Positions 10,528 through 21,322 of a stretch of DNA of 64,000 nt are shown here, one piece after another. Source of the DNA: Turbatrix aceti. Taxonomy: Eukaryota > Nematoda > Chromadorea > Rhabditida > Panagrolaimidae. A program made the translations under genes and the position numbers. Within the stretch, counting starts at the first letter, position 1. Every line of letters begins with the position of its first letter. The notes beneath the pieces were generated by a model. It had not been told where the DNA came from. It searched no databases and saw nothing but the letters and a program-made list of their open reading frames with translations. The stretch spans positions 2,108,001-2,172,000 of the forward strand of contig OZ017769.1 in the NCBI GenBank assembly GCA_963969345.1, in the 5' to 3' direction.

Positions 10528-10967
10528 TTTGGCGACGCTGAAGAAGGCAGGTTAGGCCTCAAAGCGAAAAAAGAAGAAATGATAACCAACAGACAAAAAA
10601 GAAAAAACAAACAAAAGAGCCGTAACAAATCGTGCACGCAGCATGCAATACAGGGAATACGATTTTCGCTTTCAGACTAACAGAAAAATAAAAAAGTTTT
10701 TTTTTTGGTTTTCGGTTGCGCCAACTTTTCTCTCAATTTTTTTACGTTTTTTTTCGAAAACCAGTTTGCTTGAAAGTGGACTCAAAAATCTTTGAGTCCA
10801 GTCGAGCAGCTCGATTACTCGGCTAGAAAAATTTCTAATTGAATCAGTAAATTGACCCCAATTTTGAAAAAAATCAAATTTAATTGTAAAAAAAATATAC
10901 TGTAACTTTGTTTAAAAAATTGCACTACAATTTTTTTGTGAATAAAAGCAACCAAAGTTCGATAGTC
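10528..10967. other. Upstream flank of the membrane-protein gene
   Basis: AT-rich upstream flank. I see no open frame with family resemblance, no RNA gene and no clear promoter motif. Confidence 0.3.
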
Positions 10968-11327
10968 CCTGCAGGCAGGGTGGCGAAGCGAATTTCCCAT
11001 GGGAGTCCCATGGGAAATATCCCGGGAATTATCCCGGGATTCCCATCTATCACGGGATAATTCCCCACGGAATTTTGAAAATGCGCGATCCCGCTTAAAA
11101 TATCACCGTTATTTTACGCAGGAGCGTGCTTTTTTCTTTCAAATTAGGTAAATGATTTTATTTTTATTGTTAATTTTATTACATTAATAAAATAAGTGTG
11201 TTTTTGGATACCTTTTTTGTATAAACATGTACTTTTTTAAACGTACCAAAAAATACCCCCGGGGACTCCCATGGGATAACTCCCCTATTTCTAATTCCCA
11301 TGGGAGTTTCGCCACCCTGCCTGCAGG
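10968..11327. mobile_element. MITE with 20-bp perfect terminal inverted repeats
   Basis: CCTGCAGGCAGGGTGGCGAA at 10968-10987 is exactly inverted at 11308-11327, enclosing 360 bp with no coding capacity. Subterminal CCCATGGGAGTCCCATGGG-type palindromes occur at both ends and CCCGGGAT/ATCCCGGG words inside, so a single strand would fold extensively. Perfect repeat ends suggest recent activity. I see no convincing target-site duplication. It lies in the spacer between the four-helix membrane gene (-) and the pseudo-phosphatase gene (+). Confidence 0.85.
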
Positions 11328-11583
11328 TTGCCGGCACTATTTACTGTTCAACCCATCAACCGGCACTAGCCGAACCATTCTTGACGTGATCACTGATCAG
11401 TCAGTCGAAAAACTCTTTTTTTTTCTAGACCAAAAAACGGCGAAGCCATGTTTTCCCACGGTGTTACAACCTATCACATGCAATCACATGCAAAAACTCG
11501 TGGGATGTGTATTCAAATTTTAGGAATGTGATAACTTGTGGCTTTGATGAATTTTCTTTCAGTTGAATCGGACGACTGCTGCG

Positions 11584-13419
11584 ATGCGGGTGTTGCACTT
11601 GCTTCGGAGCTTTGTCTCCGCTACGTCTCTGCGGATCAAGTTATTGTTCTACATTTTGTACAGCGCAAAAACTCCGCAGCAGAAGTCTTTCGACTTTTTT
11701 GTACGAAGGCTTCATGACGTTGGAGTTCGTCAGTACGTCACGGATATGATTAAGCAATATCACGGCGACACCAGCAACGACGCATTTCGATCGGTCTCAG
11801 TTGCTCTGGCTCATGGAGTAGAAGATCCGCGTTGCAGGGATCACGCTCGTGTAGTTCTCCACAATGCAAACGGTGTAGACGGTTTTGTCAACGCAAGCTA
11901 TGTAAGTTGAACTGAATATTTTTTGACACAAGTTATGGCTGAAAATTTTAGGTGTTCGATCGTTACATCGCGACAGTACTACCTCGAAGTGGGGATCTGC
12001 TTCTGGAAACGAAATTCGTGCAGATGCTTGTTCAAGAAGAAACTGATATGATTCTTGCGATCGGCCCTATGCCCGAAATCTTTTGGAACGCAAGAATCGG
12101 ACCACAAGATGGTCATCATATCAAATTTGTTAGCACCGAAGTACTCGAAAATGATTTGTTTAATCGTAAAAGATACGATTTATGCTACGGTACCAAATTT
12201 ATTCGCGCTGTGACTGTAATCAACTTCCATCCTGCCGGACATATGAACCTTCCTCTTCTGTTGGGTAGTTTCGACAAATGTTATTCCTATTTCAACGATA
12301 CCCAGCATCGCATTGTTGTGGCGAGCGAACAGACAATGAACCTCGTTGGAACTAGTCTTGGTATATTCTGGCTTTTGGATCGCAATGAATGTGATATTGA
12401 AATAACCGATGCCATTGTCAAAGATGCAGTATACGAAATTAAGAATTCGTTTACGATGATGCATGTGGTATGTTTTTTTCCAAATGTATCACAATCATTG
12501 CAATATTTTTTATAGTTTTTGGATCATTGCATTGTTGTTTACTTGAAGGCCACGGCAGACTCGGTGTGCGTAAGCAACTCTGCCGCTGATGTAATAAACC
12601 TCGCAGCACGAAGCGCTTACAAGAACGATGCTGACGATCCAAATACAGATGTCGTGCAACCCAACAATGATTCGCGTAAGAAGTATATCGGGCTTGAACA
12701 TAACCTTCGTGGAACAGTTTTAACCTTGATTGTGGCATTTTTGATTTTGGGAGTTGTTCTGTATTTCATACTGGTAAGTTTTTTTTTCTTTTTTTTTTGT
12801 GAAATCAAATGAAATATATTTTGTTTGCAGCGCGGGTCGTCTCCTGCGCCGGATGCGTCGACACGGATCACCCCCGCCATTTCGGATGCATTAGTCACTG
12901 CCCCGATGGAATCGATGATGTCTTCTGCATTGCCCTCGACAACTAAAGAGCCTACAACCCCTACCAGCACGAGCACTACAACAACCACAACCACCACGAC
13001 CACCACGACGACCACCACGACAACCACGACCCTGAGCATTCAAGTGAGTTTGTTTTGGAATCTTTGTCTCTTCAAAAATACCCATTTAGTGTCGGGAATG
13101 TCAGGAACTAAAACTTGAAACTGCAAATATTGCGGTCAATCAAAAGTTACGAAATAATGGCAATTTTTGTACTGGTACCTTTGGTGACATGAAGGCGTTC
13201 TGTAATGATCGAATCTACTGCGCCGATGAATGCGACGACCCAGAAGGTGCTACGAAGAATTACGATGACCATGTCGTGAAGTTTGCTATGGAGAAATGCG
13301 AACCCATCACGACTTCTACGGCGGATTCCTCGACGACTGATTCAACAAATCCTGCTGATGATTTCATGGCCCAGTTGAGAGCAAATCTTCGTCGTGCACT
13401 GGAGGACTGTTCTCGATGA
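11584..13419 (+). CDS. Membrane protein with degenerate tyrosine-phosphatase domain (pseudophosphatase)
   Basis: Exons: 11563-11901, 11952-12467, 12516-12773, 12831-13043, 13090-13419. From the ATG at 11584 this is 544 residues; an acceptor at 11562 may be a trans-splice site or join an unseen exon. Residues about 30-340 follow the classical PTP fold. They include a substrate-loop-like HARVVLHNANGVDGFVNASY, then YIAT and an EETDMILAIGP strand. Where the HCSAGxGRT P-loop should be, the sequence reads VVASEQTMNLVG. The catalytic Cys and the Arg are missing, and no WPD loop is visible, so it should be inactive. A single transmembrane helix follows (TVLTLIVAFLILGVVLYFIL). Next comes a Ser/Thr-rich region with a long Thr run encoded by ACC/ACG/ACA codons, and a Cys-rich tail (CREC...FCTGTFGDMKAFCNDRIYCADECDD). 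Confidence 0.7.
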
Positions 13420-13939
13420 TTGATCCCAGATGCTGAAAAGGTACGACTGGATGGCTTCTAACATAAAACTTGGCTTGCTGTTCTGATTTTTTGTTTTCGA
13501 AAACTAATTTTTTTAATAAAAAAAGGAATTATCACGTGAAACTACTCCGCCTATTTATAATACTTTTTCAGTGTTCTTTGACTTTTTTTCAGTGCAACTT
13601 TTTTCGTAAACCGATCGATCACCCAGAGCATGTCAGGAAAACGTATGCGTATAAAAATGGACGTTTTCTGCTGCCGACGCTCCAATAAAATTATTACCCT
13701 AATAAGTTGTGAAAAATAAACCTCTTTTTTTTTGTAAAAAAATGTGCTTTTGCAATTTTTCTGAATACAAATACAATTCGCATTTTCGCACCCTTATTTA
13801 TGAGCGTTTTTGTTAATATAAAAAACGATTTTTCCAGATTAAAAGAAATTAAAAAATCTCCTTGCCACTGACAGAACGGCAAAAGTATTTACTTTGCAAA
13901 AACGAACAACAAATTCAACAAAAACTTAACACAACTTTG
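13420..13939. other. Convergent spacer
   Basis: Spacer between the pseudophosphatase gene (+) and the midasin fragment (-). AT-rich, with aataaa signals on both strands (for example about 13517, 13685 and 13716). No coding signal. Confidence 0.4.
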
Positions 13940-14740
13940 CTACTCCCTGAGAGCGAGGTCGAACCACTGTCGAATGGCCTCAGCGAGGACGCCGGGCAGC
14001 GTGGCAATGGATCGCACGAGGGCATAGAACGGGAAGGGGAAGCAGGACATGTAGGGGCGCAAGACCGGCTTTCCGTCGACAAATTCACCGTACTTGCTGT
14101 TGAGCACCGAGTTGTGGCCGTCGACGATGACGTAGAGCACCGTGACGCTGTCCTGCACGAGGAGACGGACGCCTTCGGTGACGTTGAAGCCGCCCTGGCT
14201 GTGCATGCCCTGTCCGTCGCCGACGATGATGAGCATCTGCGAGGGCAGCGCTGACGTCGACGCATTCGCCTTTGCATCCGTGAGGCGGCGTCGTGCGAAG
14301 GCGAGCAACTCGATGAGATTCGTTGAATCCTGGTCAAATTTGAGTTCTTCGAGGAGGGATGCCGTGAGCGAATCCTGCGTGTCTGCGGCGCTGCTAAAGT
14401 CCCGGAGCATGCGGATGCTGCTGCCGAACTTGCAGATCGCGAGTTGACCGATTTCGAGTTGGCGGAAGGCCTTTTCGATGAGGCAGAGGGACTGACACGT
14501 GACCTCGGTCATTCGGTTGTCCGACATGCTCCGAGAGTCGTCGACAGCGACCAGGATTTGGAAGTTGCGCTGCTGCTTTTTCGTTCGACGCAGCCAAATT
14601 CGGTTTTTTCGGTAGTCGCTGGCGATGTAAGAAACCAGACGGCGCATGTTGAGACGCTTTCCTGTCCGGTAATCTCCCCTGAAAAAAAACCAGACTTTTT
14701 CAACCAAAAAATCCCCCAAAAAAAACTCACTGAAGTCGAT
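13940..14740 (-). pseudogene. Orphan C-terminal VWA fragment of midasin (MDN1)
   Basis: One long exon (14678-13940) and the end of an upstream exon (donor at about 14731) encode about 257 residues. These match only the extreme C-terminus of midasin, the giant AAA ATPase that strips assembly factors from pre-60S ribosomes. The joined sequence reads ANRLQ then GDYRTGKRLNM, followed by SYIASDYRKNRIWLRRTK and a MIDAS motif DDSRSMS. It continues through the von Willebrand A fold (GDGQGMHSQGG) to FDLALRE and a stop. Upstream, the matching frame meets a TGA about 35 bp before the donor with no good acceptor. The next thing upstream is a different gene, so the roughly 4,500 residues of a normal midasin are absent. 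The VWA exon itself is intact and not frame-shifted. A truncated duplicate or a standalone VWA gene are both possible. Confidence 0.6.
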
Positions 14741-15031
14741 TCGCGATTGTTTTGAATTTGCCTCAGATTCTCAGCGAGTTCAGAAGCCTTCAGGGAATCA
14801 GGGCATCAAGGGAGTTTGAAAGGGTCACAATGGAATTTCCATTGTTGCTCCCAGATTTCGTAAAAAAATTTTTCATGGGATAAACAGTGAGCTGTTCTAA
14901 ACATCGTTGCTAAAAAAATGTTTGTTAAAAAATGTGAATGCAAACAACAACGAAGCAACTATTCGCGAAACGTCCGTCATATTTATGTAACAAACAAAAA
15001 CAACATAACAGTCAGGCAATTACCGTAATCC

Positions 15032-15438
15032 TTAAAGCCGTCTTTGTATACGGGCAGTCAATCTTTTTCTCCCAGCTCGGCCTTGTCGGTGCATCCTTCG
15101 CAGTTGTTCATGAGGGACGGTTTTTGGCGACGCTGACGACGTTGTTTGCTTTGGAGGCACTTCAGTGCGTGGTGGAACTCCCGCCGTTTCCAATGGCGCC
15201 TCTGCCATTGGACTTGCTGTCTGAGAATGAGTCTCAGAGTTCCACGATCTGTACTTGGCATAGTCCAGACCCTAGAAATCCACGCAATTGTTTTTGACGT
15301 TCTGCATGAATGAAAACTCACGAGCAATCCTACGGTAAAAAACACCGCGACGACGAATGCTGAGATGGAAATGGACTTTAACTGACGCCTGTCATGGTGC
15401 TTTTCGAGGTAAGCCTGACGGTGGACGCATTTTCCCAT
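15032..15438 (-). CDS. Small single-pass membrane protein
   Basis: Two exons (15438-15322, 15271-15032) give 118 residues. The start MGKCVHRQAYLEKHHDRRQ is basic and hydrophilic. A single transmembrane helix (ISAFVVAVFFTVGLL, about residues 25-39) follows, then a Ser/Thr/Pro-rich stretch and a strongly basic tail ending RKRLTARIQRRL. The intron is only 50 bp (gtgagt...ttctag). The family is not recognised. The topology (short N-terminus, one helix, basic C-terminus) resembles small integral membrane proteins of mitochondria or ER, but that is inference only. Confidence 0.6.
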
Positions 15439-15507
15439 GATTGTTGTTGACGATGCTGACAAAAGGTTGCTTTCGCGTAGTCGAGAAGCTCACGCAATAG
15501 CTATTGC

Positions 15508-16460
15508 CTTTGCCTCAATGGACGAAAAAGAGCGCGCGCGCGCGTCGAATGAATCGTGTTCAAAAAAAGGCCCTGAAGCCAGTAATAGAGTTTTTTGCTT
15601 ACGGTCACTTGGGTAGGCTTAGGCATGTCCCAAAGATTGTTTTAAGCCATCGGCGGTCATTGTCGGATTTTTTTGTGCAATGTTACAGACATTGGAAGAA
15701 CATGAAATTTCCTGAGACTGTAACTCACCAGAACATCTGTGAATTTTTGAAAATCGAACGTAACTTTTTTCATTACGTCTATAAGAAGCAAATTACGTGA
15801 GATGTGCCGTAGCATTATAGTAGTATGCGAGATCGAACCCAAAATAGAATACGTGCTTCATAATGCGCACGCGCCTATTGTCGTATATGAAAAAAACGTT
15901 CATTATTGCGTTCCTTCTGCTGGTACTTGCATATCAGAAAGCAAAATGAATATAAAAAATGAAAAAGAACCAAAGAAATCAGATGGATAAGAAAAGATAC
16001 ACTCTCTTAGATTCCGACTTTTGGCTAAAATTCATTCGCTGCAGGAACATCGAATAGAGCTTTTTTTCTGCTTTTCTTCAAAATTCTCCCTTGTTGTTCA
16101 CCGCGCGTGCGCATTTTTTATCATTTTGCGTTCGATCTCGCATACTACTATAATGCTACGGCACATCTCACGTAATTTGCTTCTTATAGACGTAATGAAA
16201 AAAGTTACGTTCGATTTTCAAAAATTCACAGATGTTCTGGTGAGTTACAGTCTCAGGAAATTTCATGTTCTTCCAATGTCTGTAACATTGCACAAAAAAA
16301 TCCGACAATGACCGCCGATGGCTTATAACAATCTCTGGGACATGCCTAAGCCTACCCAAGTGACCGTAAGCAAAAAACTCTATTACTGGCTTCAGGGCCT
16401 TTTTTTGAACACGACACCTTCAAAAAAATGCACGCGCGCGCTCGATTGAGCAGAAATAAG
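15508..16460. mobile_element. Fold-back (long inverted repeat) element
   Basis: The core arms 15556-15838 and 16131-16412 are inverted copies of about 280 bp that differ at only about two bases. Weaker homology extends outward through GC-alternating (CGCGCG) tracts to about 15508 and 16460, and inward over a GCGCACGCGC word. A spacer of about 250 bp separates the arms. Each arm holds the same short open frame (including LSHRRSLSDFFVQCYRHW), which I take as a by-product. Near identity means a young insertion or ongoing gene conversion. A transcript across it would form a long double-stranded hairpin. Confidence 0.9.
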
Positions 16461-16764
16461 GCGAAAGCGCATGCAGTGCGACCGTAGAAAATTCGACGTA
16501 ATGGAAAATTATTGCAAGCAAAAATTGAATTCAAAGAAGAGTTGATGCAAATTTTCGACAATAAAAAAAAATAAAACATTTCTTTTTGAAATTTTTTTGA
16601 GCGGGGATTTTTTGTTTCGGATTCAAAATCAGACCAATCTTGCCCGAAAAAATTCAAATTAAATCAAATACATATTTGACTCCGATTTCAGAGTCGGGGA
16701 CAAAAATATTCAGATAAACCATAAAACCAGTCAAATTTTATTTGTTACTTGGAATACAAAACAG
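16461..16764. other. Spacer between fold-back element and BTB gene
   Basis: AT-rich spacer, including the likely 3' flank of the leftward BTB gene. No coding signal. Confidence 0.3.
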
Positions 16765-18764
16765 TCATTGCCTTGGCATTTTCAGGTAAAGCGTTACATC
16801 AGCACTAGCACCGCAGACTGTAATTTTAAGTTTCGGATTAGAATATAGGATTTTGGAATTCGGCATTACGCATTTCTGACCGCAGCAGCAAAATTTGTTA
16901 GAATTCCCAGTCGGAATTTCAGTAGACCGAATGCAATGAAAATATTTGCTCTGAGGACCGAGTTCAGCAGTTACCTTGAACGTACGACTGAACATGATCG
17001 TATACTTGGTGTTTTTTTTGCATTCAGGAATCTCTGACGCTGCAATCCATGATCCATTATTAATTTGATAACCGCACATGGGAATGCCGTATCCGTTTTC
17101 CGCGGTCACCTTTAAAATTCTTTTGTTGATAATAAACCTGAAAAAAAAAATACTGGTTGTTGATAAAAAATGTTTTTTTTTAGACTTACTGTACGGCATA
17201 CCACGAATCAGAAGCGTTGTTACAGCTTTTTGAAATCGACAGCCTTTGAGCAAACGGTGATATGGCGACTTTAAAATTCGGAAAAAACACGGACGTAAAC
17301 AAAGGATCCAAAGATGAATTATTTTTGTGCTTTGCAAATTGTTTCTCGAGCAAAGGTTGAAGCCTTTTGAGAACTCGTCGAACGCCGCTCATCGAACTCT
17401 GGCTTCTTGTTGCCCAGAGGACCGCGTTCGTGAGCACCGTTTCAAAATTCACGCATTGAAAGGTCACGCTCGACAGAACTACGGCCCACATTTCGGTGTC
17501 AGCGTATTGGGAAGCTGAAAACATGGGAGTTTCATGAGAAAATTTTAAAATTTTTCAATAAAAAAAATTAAATTAAAATTAAAAAAAACATGCCTTCCGG
17601 TGAAAATGCAAGCTCAGGGTATTCGTTTGCAAAATGTAGAGAATTATACGGATTATCATTTTTAAGATTGTACTTCTTATCCGTTGCCCAAAATCGAAGA
17701 GCGTTGAAGACGTTCATATTTTTCGATATAAAGCTCAGGCAATTTTTGCGACAGTTTGAGACGTCATATTTTTCGGCTGAAAAATTTTGACATTATAGAA
17801 AAATCGAGAATTTCCACCGAAAACGCTTCCAATCGTCTCGACAATTTTGATCCCAAAAGTTTTTCAGAACCTGTAATTTAAGTTTAAACCAGGGTGAATC
17901 TCACAATTCTCCCGAGAGATTTAAAAATGATTATACGGAAAACAATGAAACAAATGATAAAAAATGCGTGTTTTTATAAATTTCTGTAAACAGAAATGCG
18001 TTCGCAATGTGCTGAAACATAACAGAACTGACTGTTTTGATTTTTATGTTGTTAATTAATTTTTTTAAAGGGAAAAACAACATTGGATGCTTTTTGGTAA
18101 GCTGGGTCTCCCGGGAGATTTTGGGAGAATTTCCGGAGATTTCGGAAGAATCTCCGAAGATTTTCTCCAGGGATGCAATCTCCCGGGAGATTTCGCTCCC
18201 CTGGTTTAAACACCAAAAATGAATTCGGCAAAAAAAAACATTTTGTGCCAGCCCCGCCCAAATTCTAATGCACACTGAAAAATTCAAAAAAAACCAACCA
18301 GCATAGATGACTTTCTCATAGTTGTCCATTGTAATCTTAAAATCATCGGTATCTCGGTTGTAGAGACAGTCAACAACGAAGCCAAAAATATCAGATTCAA
18401 TGTCATCGATGCGCAGCACCTGAAGGCCTTCATCGTTTCGTTCGACTTTCATGGCCGCACCTCCGCCAAAAAACATGGCTGCGAAGACCGAAGATCCATT
18501 TGCTAAGACTACTTTGTGGGCTTTGATTTCCTAAAAAGTTTATATGTATAATAATTTCGGTATTGGAATCCGGTAACGAGAAAAAATTACCTTGTATCGA
18601 ACGGGGGCGGTAGAGTGAATACTGTCATCCAACTTCTTTGGACGCCTGAGGACAAAGACGACGTTGAAGAACTTGTTCATAAAGCGGAGATCCATCGTAA
18701 AACAGACGATCCACAAAAAGTTGAAAAATACTGTTCTGCACACTGTTTGACCTAGCTGTGCCAT
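16765..18764 (-). CDS. BTB/POZ domain protein, copy A
   Basis: Exons: 18764-18591, 18530-18299, 17776-17594, 17514-17190, 17137-16765 (428 residues). The BTB fold is clear. It starts with FFNVVFVL-like strands, then EIKAHKVVLANGSSVFAAMFFG, a VLRIDDIESDIFGFVVDCLYN strand-helix, and AEKYDVSNCRKNCLSF leading into a BACK-like helical region. The last exon is a beta-rich domain with several cysteines (FCCCGQKC), possibly PHR-like as in BTBD3/6; that last call is weak. BTB-BACK proteins usually act as Cullin-3 substrate adaptors. Intron 3 starts with GC instead of GT (17593-17592), needed to hold the frame. Intron 2 hosts a 330-bp inverted-repeat element. It is head to head with a paralogue at 18910. 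Confidence 0.8.
17882..18211. mobile_element. MITE in a BTB intron, TTAA-like ends
   Basis: GTTTAAACCAGGG at 17882-17894 is exactly inverted at 18199-18211. Next to the ends are CTCCCGAGAGATT and CTCCCGGGAGATT words, so the termini can pair further. There is no coding capacity. TTAA occurs at both outer junctions, which would fit a piggyBac-type TTAA target duplication flanking ACCAGGG...CCCTGGT. It lies inside intron 2 of BTB copy A; the paralogue's matching intron lacks it. Confidence 0.8.
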
Positions 18765-18909
18765 CGGTGGTTGTTACGCTCAAAAATTTGCATATTCACC
18801 TGATATGCAAATTTTCAGGTAAATGTACAAATTGAAATAATTGTAACTCGACTTTATCAGACAGTTTTACGATCAGTCATTTTCACCCGCAAAAACTTTT
18901 TTTATCCCG
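18765..18909. promoter_or_regulatory. 145-bp shared bidirectional promoter region of the BTB pair
   Basis: The two BTB start codons face away from each other with only 145 bp between them, so the core promoters must overlap or be shared. The stretch contains a small palindromic ATTTGCATAT..ATATGCAAAT motif at about 18786-18810, which reads as two inverted octamer-like (ATTTGCAT/ATGCAAAT) sites. Confidence 0.5.
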
Positions 18910-21105
18910 ATGAAACAGAATTCAGAAACTGCGAACAAGTTTTTCGACGTCGTCTTTCTCGTTTCTTGCCCTAATGATGCCTGGATAAATCGCCCTGAGC
19001 CCGATCGACATTATACAGTAAGATCAATTTTTTCATTTGCACTTCCAAATAAATATTCTAGGAAATCAAAGCCAACAAAGAAATCCTGGCAGCTCAATCT
19101 GACGTCTTTGCAGCCATGTTCTTCGGTTCGGGTGACGCGATGAACGTCCAAAACGATGGCGATGGTGACTATCTCGTCGTGTATGTTGACGACGTTGAAT
19201 CTCATGTTTTTGAATTTTTGATCGACTTCATCTACGATCCCGTGTCGGCGAATTTTACGATCACGGAAGAGAATTTTAAAAACGTGGCTTATGCTGGTTC
19301 GTTTTTTGATCGTAATTTAATTTGGAATACAAAAAACGGATACTTAAAAAATTATAAACAAAAAATTAGTTTTTCAAGAAAAAATATGTCAAAAAAATCT
19401 ATGATTCGAAAACCGTATCAAAAAAAACATTTTTGAACAACGTCAAAAAACATTCGCTTGAATAAAAAAATGACTGGAGAAACCGTGCCAAAAAAACATT
19501 TTCGTTCTGAGAACGTCGCCGAAAAAATTTCGCTTCGAGATTCGCTACGAAAACTGCTAAGAAAAAATTTTCGTTTCAAGAACCGCGCAAAGTTGAAATT
19601 CAACGTAATTTGTTTTTTTTTGTTTTTTTTTCAAATCCATTTTTTTTTACCTGTTTCCAGCCGAGAAATACAACATCGAAACTCTGCGCCAGAAATGCTC
19701 AGACGCCATTTCCGATAAACTAAACGTGCTGAATTGTGTTCGATTCTGGGCCACGGCAAAGGCATGCAACCTCCCCGAACTCGAAGTCAAGGCTTTCCTC
19801 ACAGCAGAGTCATGTCCGGATCTCGCTTTTTCGCCTGATGGTAAATTTTTTCTATTTTTTATAGCATTTCGTTTTTTTTGGAAATTTTTCAGCCCTCAAA
19901 TACGCGACCGCCGAAATGTGGATTTCGATTTTGTCAAGCAAAAATTTCAAGCCTTTAAACATTGAAAATATACTCACAAACGCAATTTTTTGGGCCGCAA
20001 GTTGCGAGGATTCTGTGACCGATGTCCGTCGAGTGCTCCGGAATTTTCAACCTCTGTTCGAGCAGCACTACACCAAGTTCTCGCCAACCAGGGCGTTGAA
20101 CGACTTGTATTTCATTTTCTTGCCGGATTTCAGACTGCCGAATCCGACGGTAACTTCAGTGGAAGTTAAGAGAAACTGTGCAAGCAAGGATTTCAGACCT
20201 CAGGAAGAGTGGCATGCTGTACAGTAAGTTTTTTTTTCAGTTTTTTGCAACACTAGATATCGTATTTTTTTTACTGTAAATATTTTTTTTGCTCAAAAAT
20301 TTGATTTTTGGACTTTCAAGTTAGTTTTTTTGTCCAAAAATATTTTGTACGCCGAAAGTTTTTTTCGACCAAAAAAAATATATTTTACAAAAAAAATGTT
20401 AGATTTTAAAATTGCTTTTTTTGGTCTAAAAATAAACAGAATTAAAAAAACCTAAAATAATTTATAAGAAAAAATTTTCGGACCTAAAAAAATTCTTGTT
20501 TTTTAATTCGAAATCAGTTTTTTAGGCGAAAAATATTTTTTACCTAAAATATTAATAAAAAAAATCGGAACTAAAATTCGTCTTTTTTTAATTTTCAATA
20601 ACTTTTTTAGACTCAAAATATTTTTATAAGCCTAAATATTGTTTTTATGGGTTGTTCTAATGCCACATTTTTTTTGTCAACCGATTCGTGTTTCAGATTC
20701 ACGCTGAATAACCAATCCGCTTTTCTGGTCGACAGGGACAACGGCCTAAAAGCGAGGGAGTACAGGGAAGGCAACGGTCAGTGGATCACGTTGGACGACA
20801 AAGCCGACGCCTCCCAAAGAAGGATCTTCTGCGAGAAGCACGTCAAGTACACGGTCGTGTTTCCGGTGGGCATGGGGACTTCGAAGACGCCAACTCATGA
20901 TCTGATTTTTGTTTGTGCTCACAGTGATCGTTTACGGCGTACGCTGATGCATAACTACTATGTTGACCCAACTGCTTGCGATGAATTCTGCTTCTGCGAC
21001 AAGGGATGCTTGCCACCGATCTCTATGGTGAAATCATCTGACGGCGTTCTCGACGTGACTGTTTATGCATCCAGTGCTACTGGAACACTTGTCTTTGAAG
21101 CTTGA
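18910..21105 (+). CDS. BTB/POZ domain protein, copy B
   Basis: Exons: 18910-19017, 19062-19296, 19661-19840, 19893-20223, 20697-21105 (420 residues). Same architecture and same intron phases as copy A. The BTB is built from FFDVVFLV, IKANKEILAAQSDVFAAMFFG and VVYVDDVESHVFEFLIDFIYD. AEKYNIETLRQKC and a BACK-like helical part (RFWATAKACNLPELEV) follow, then a beta-rich C-terminal domain (LNNQSAFLVDRDNGLKAREY, FCFCDKGC). Identity to copy A is moderate by eye, so the duplication is not recent. All donors here are GT. The last intron (about 470 bp) is very AT-rich, and intron 2 holds minisatellite-like CGAAGCGAAA units in reverse orientation. A Cullin-3 adaptor role is inferred from the family. 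Confidence 0.82.
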
Positions 21106-21320
21106 TTTTTTTTGTTGGTGAAATGGTAAATTGTAATTATTGGATGTTTGAACACGATTGACACAATTGTAATCCACAGTAATGCATAAAATTTACCGAG
21201 AAAGACGGTAGAAAATTAGGCCTACAAAAAAAAAACAAAAAGTAAAAAAATGCTCGCAACTCGCAAAAACACCGTAGAAATATAAAAAAAAACTAATTAC
21301 GATGAAGAACGACATTTCTG
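21106..21320. other. 3' flank of BTB copy B
   Basis: AT-rich 3' flank of BTB copy B. No further feature. Confidence 0.3.
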
Positions 21321-21322
21321 CA

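Noticed and set aside
12617..13039. Minus-strand Val-rich frame
   Set aside because: Mirror of the Thr codon run in the pseudophosphatase gene.
15609..15630. TAGGCTTAGGC resembling the nematode telomere repeat TTAGGC inside the fold-back arm
   Set aside because: Only about two units, present once in each arm, no longer array; most likely chance or element-specific sequence.
15504..15800. 98-codon open frame repeated in both arms of the fold-back element
   Set aside because: It exists because the arms are copies. No start context, no family resemblance, stop after the arm core.
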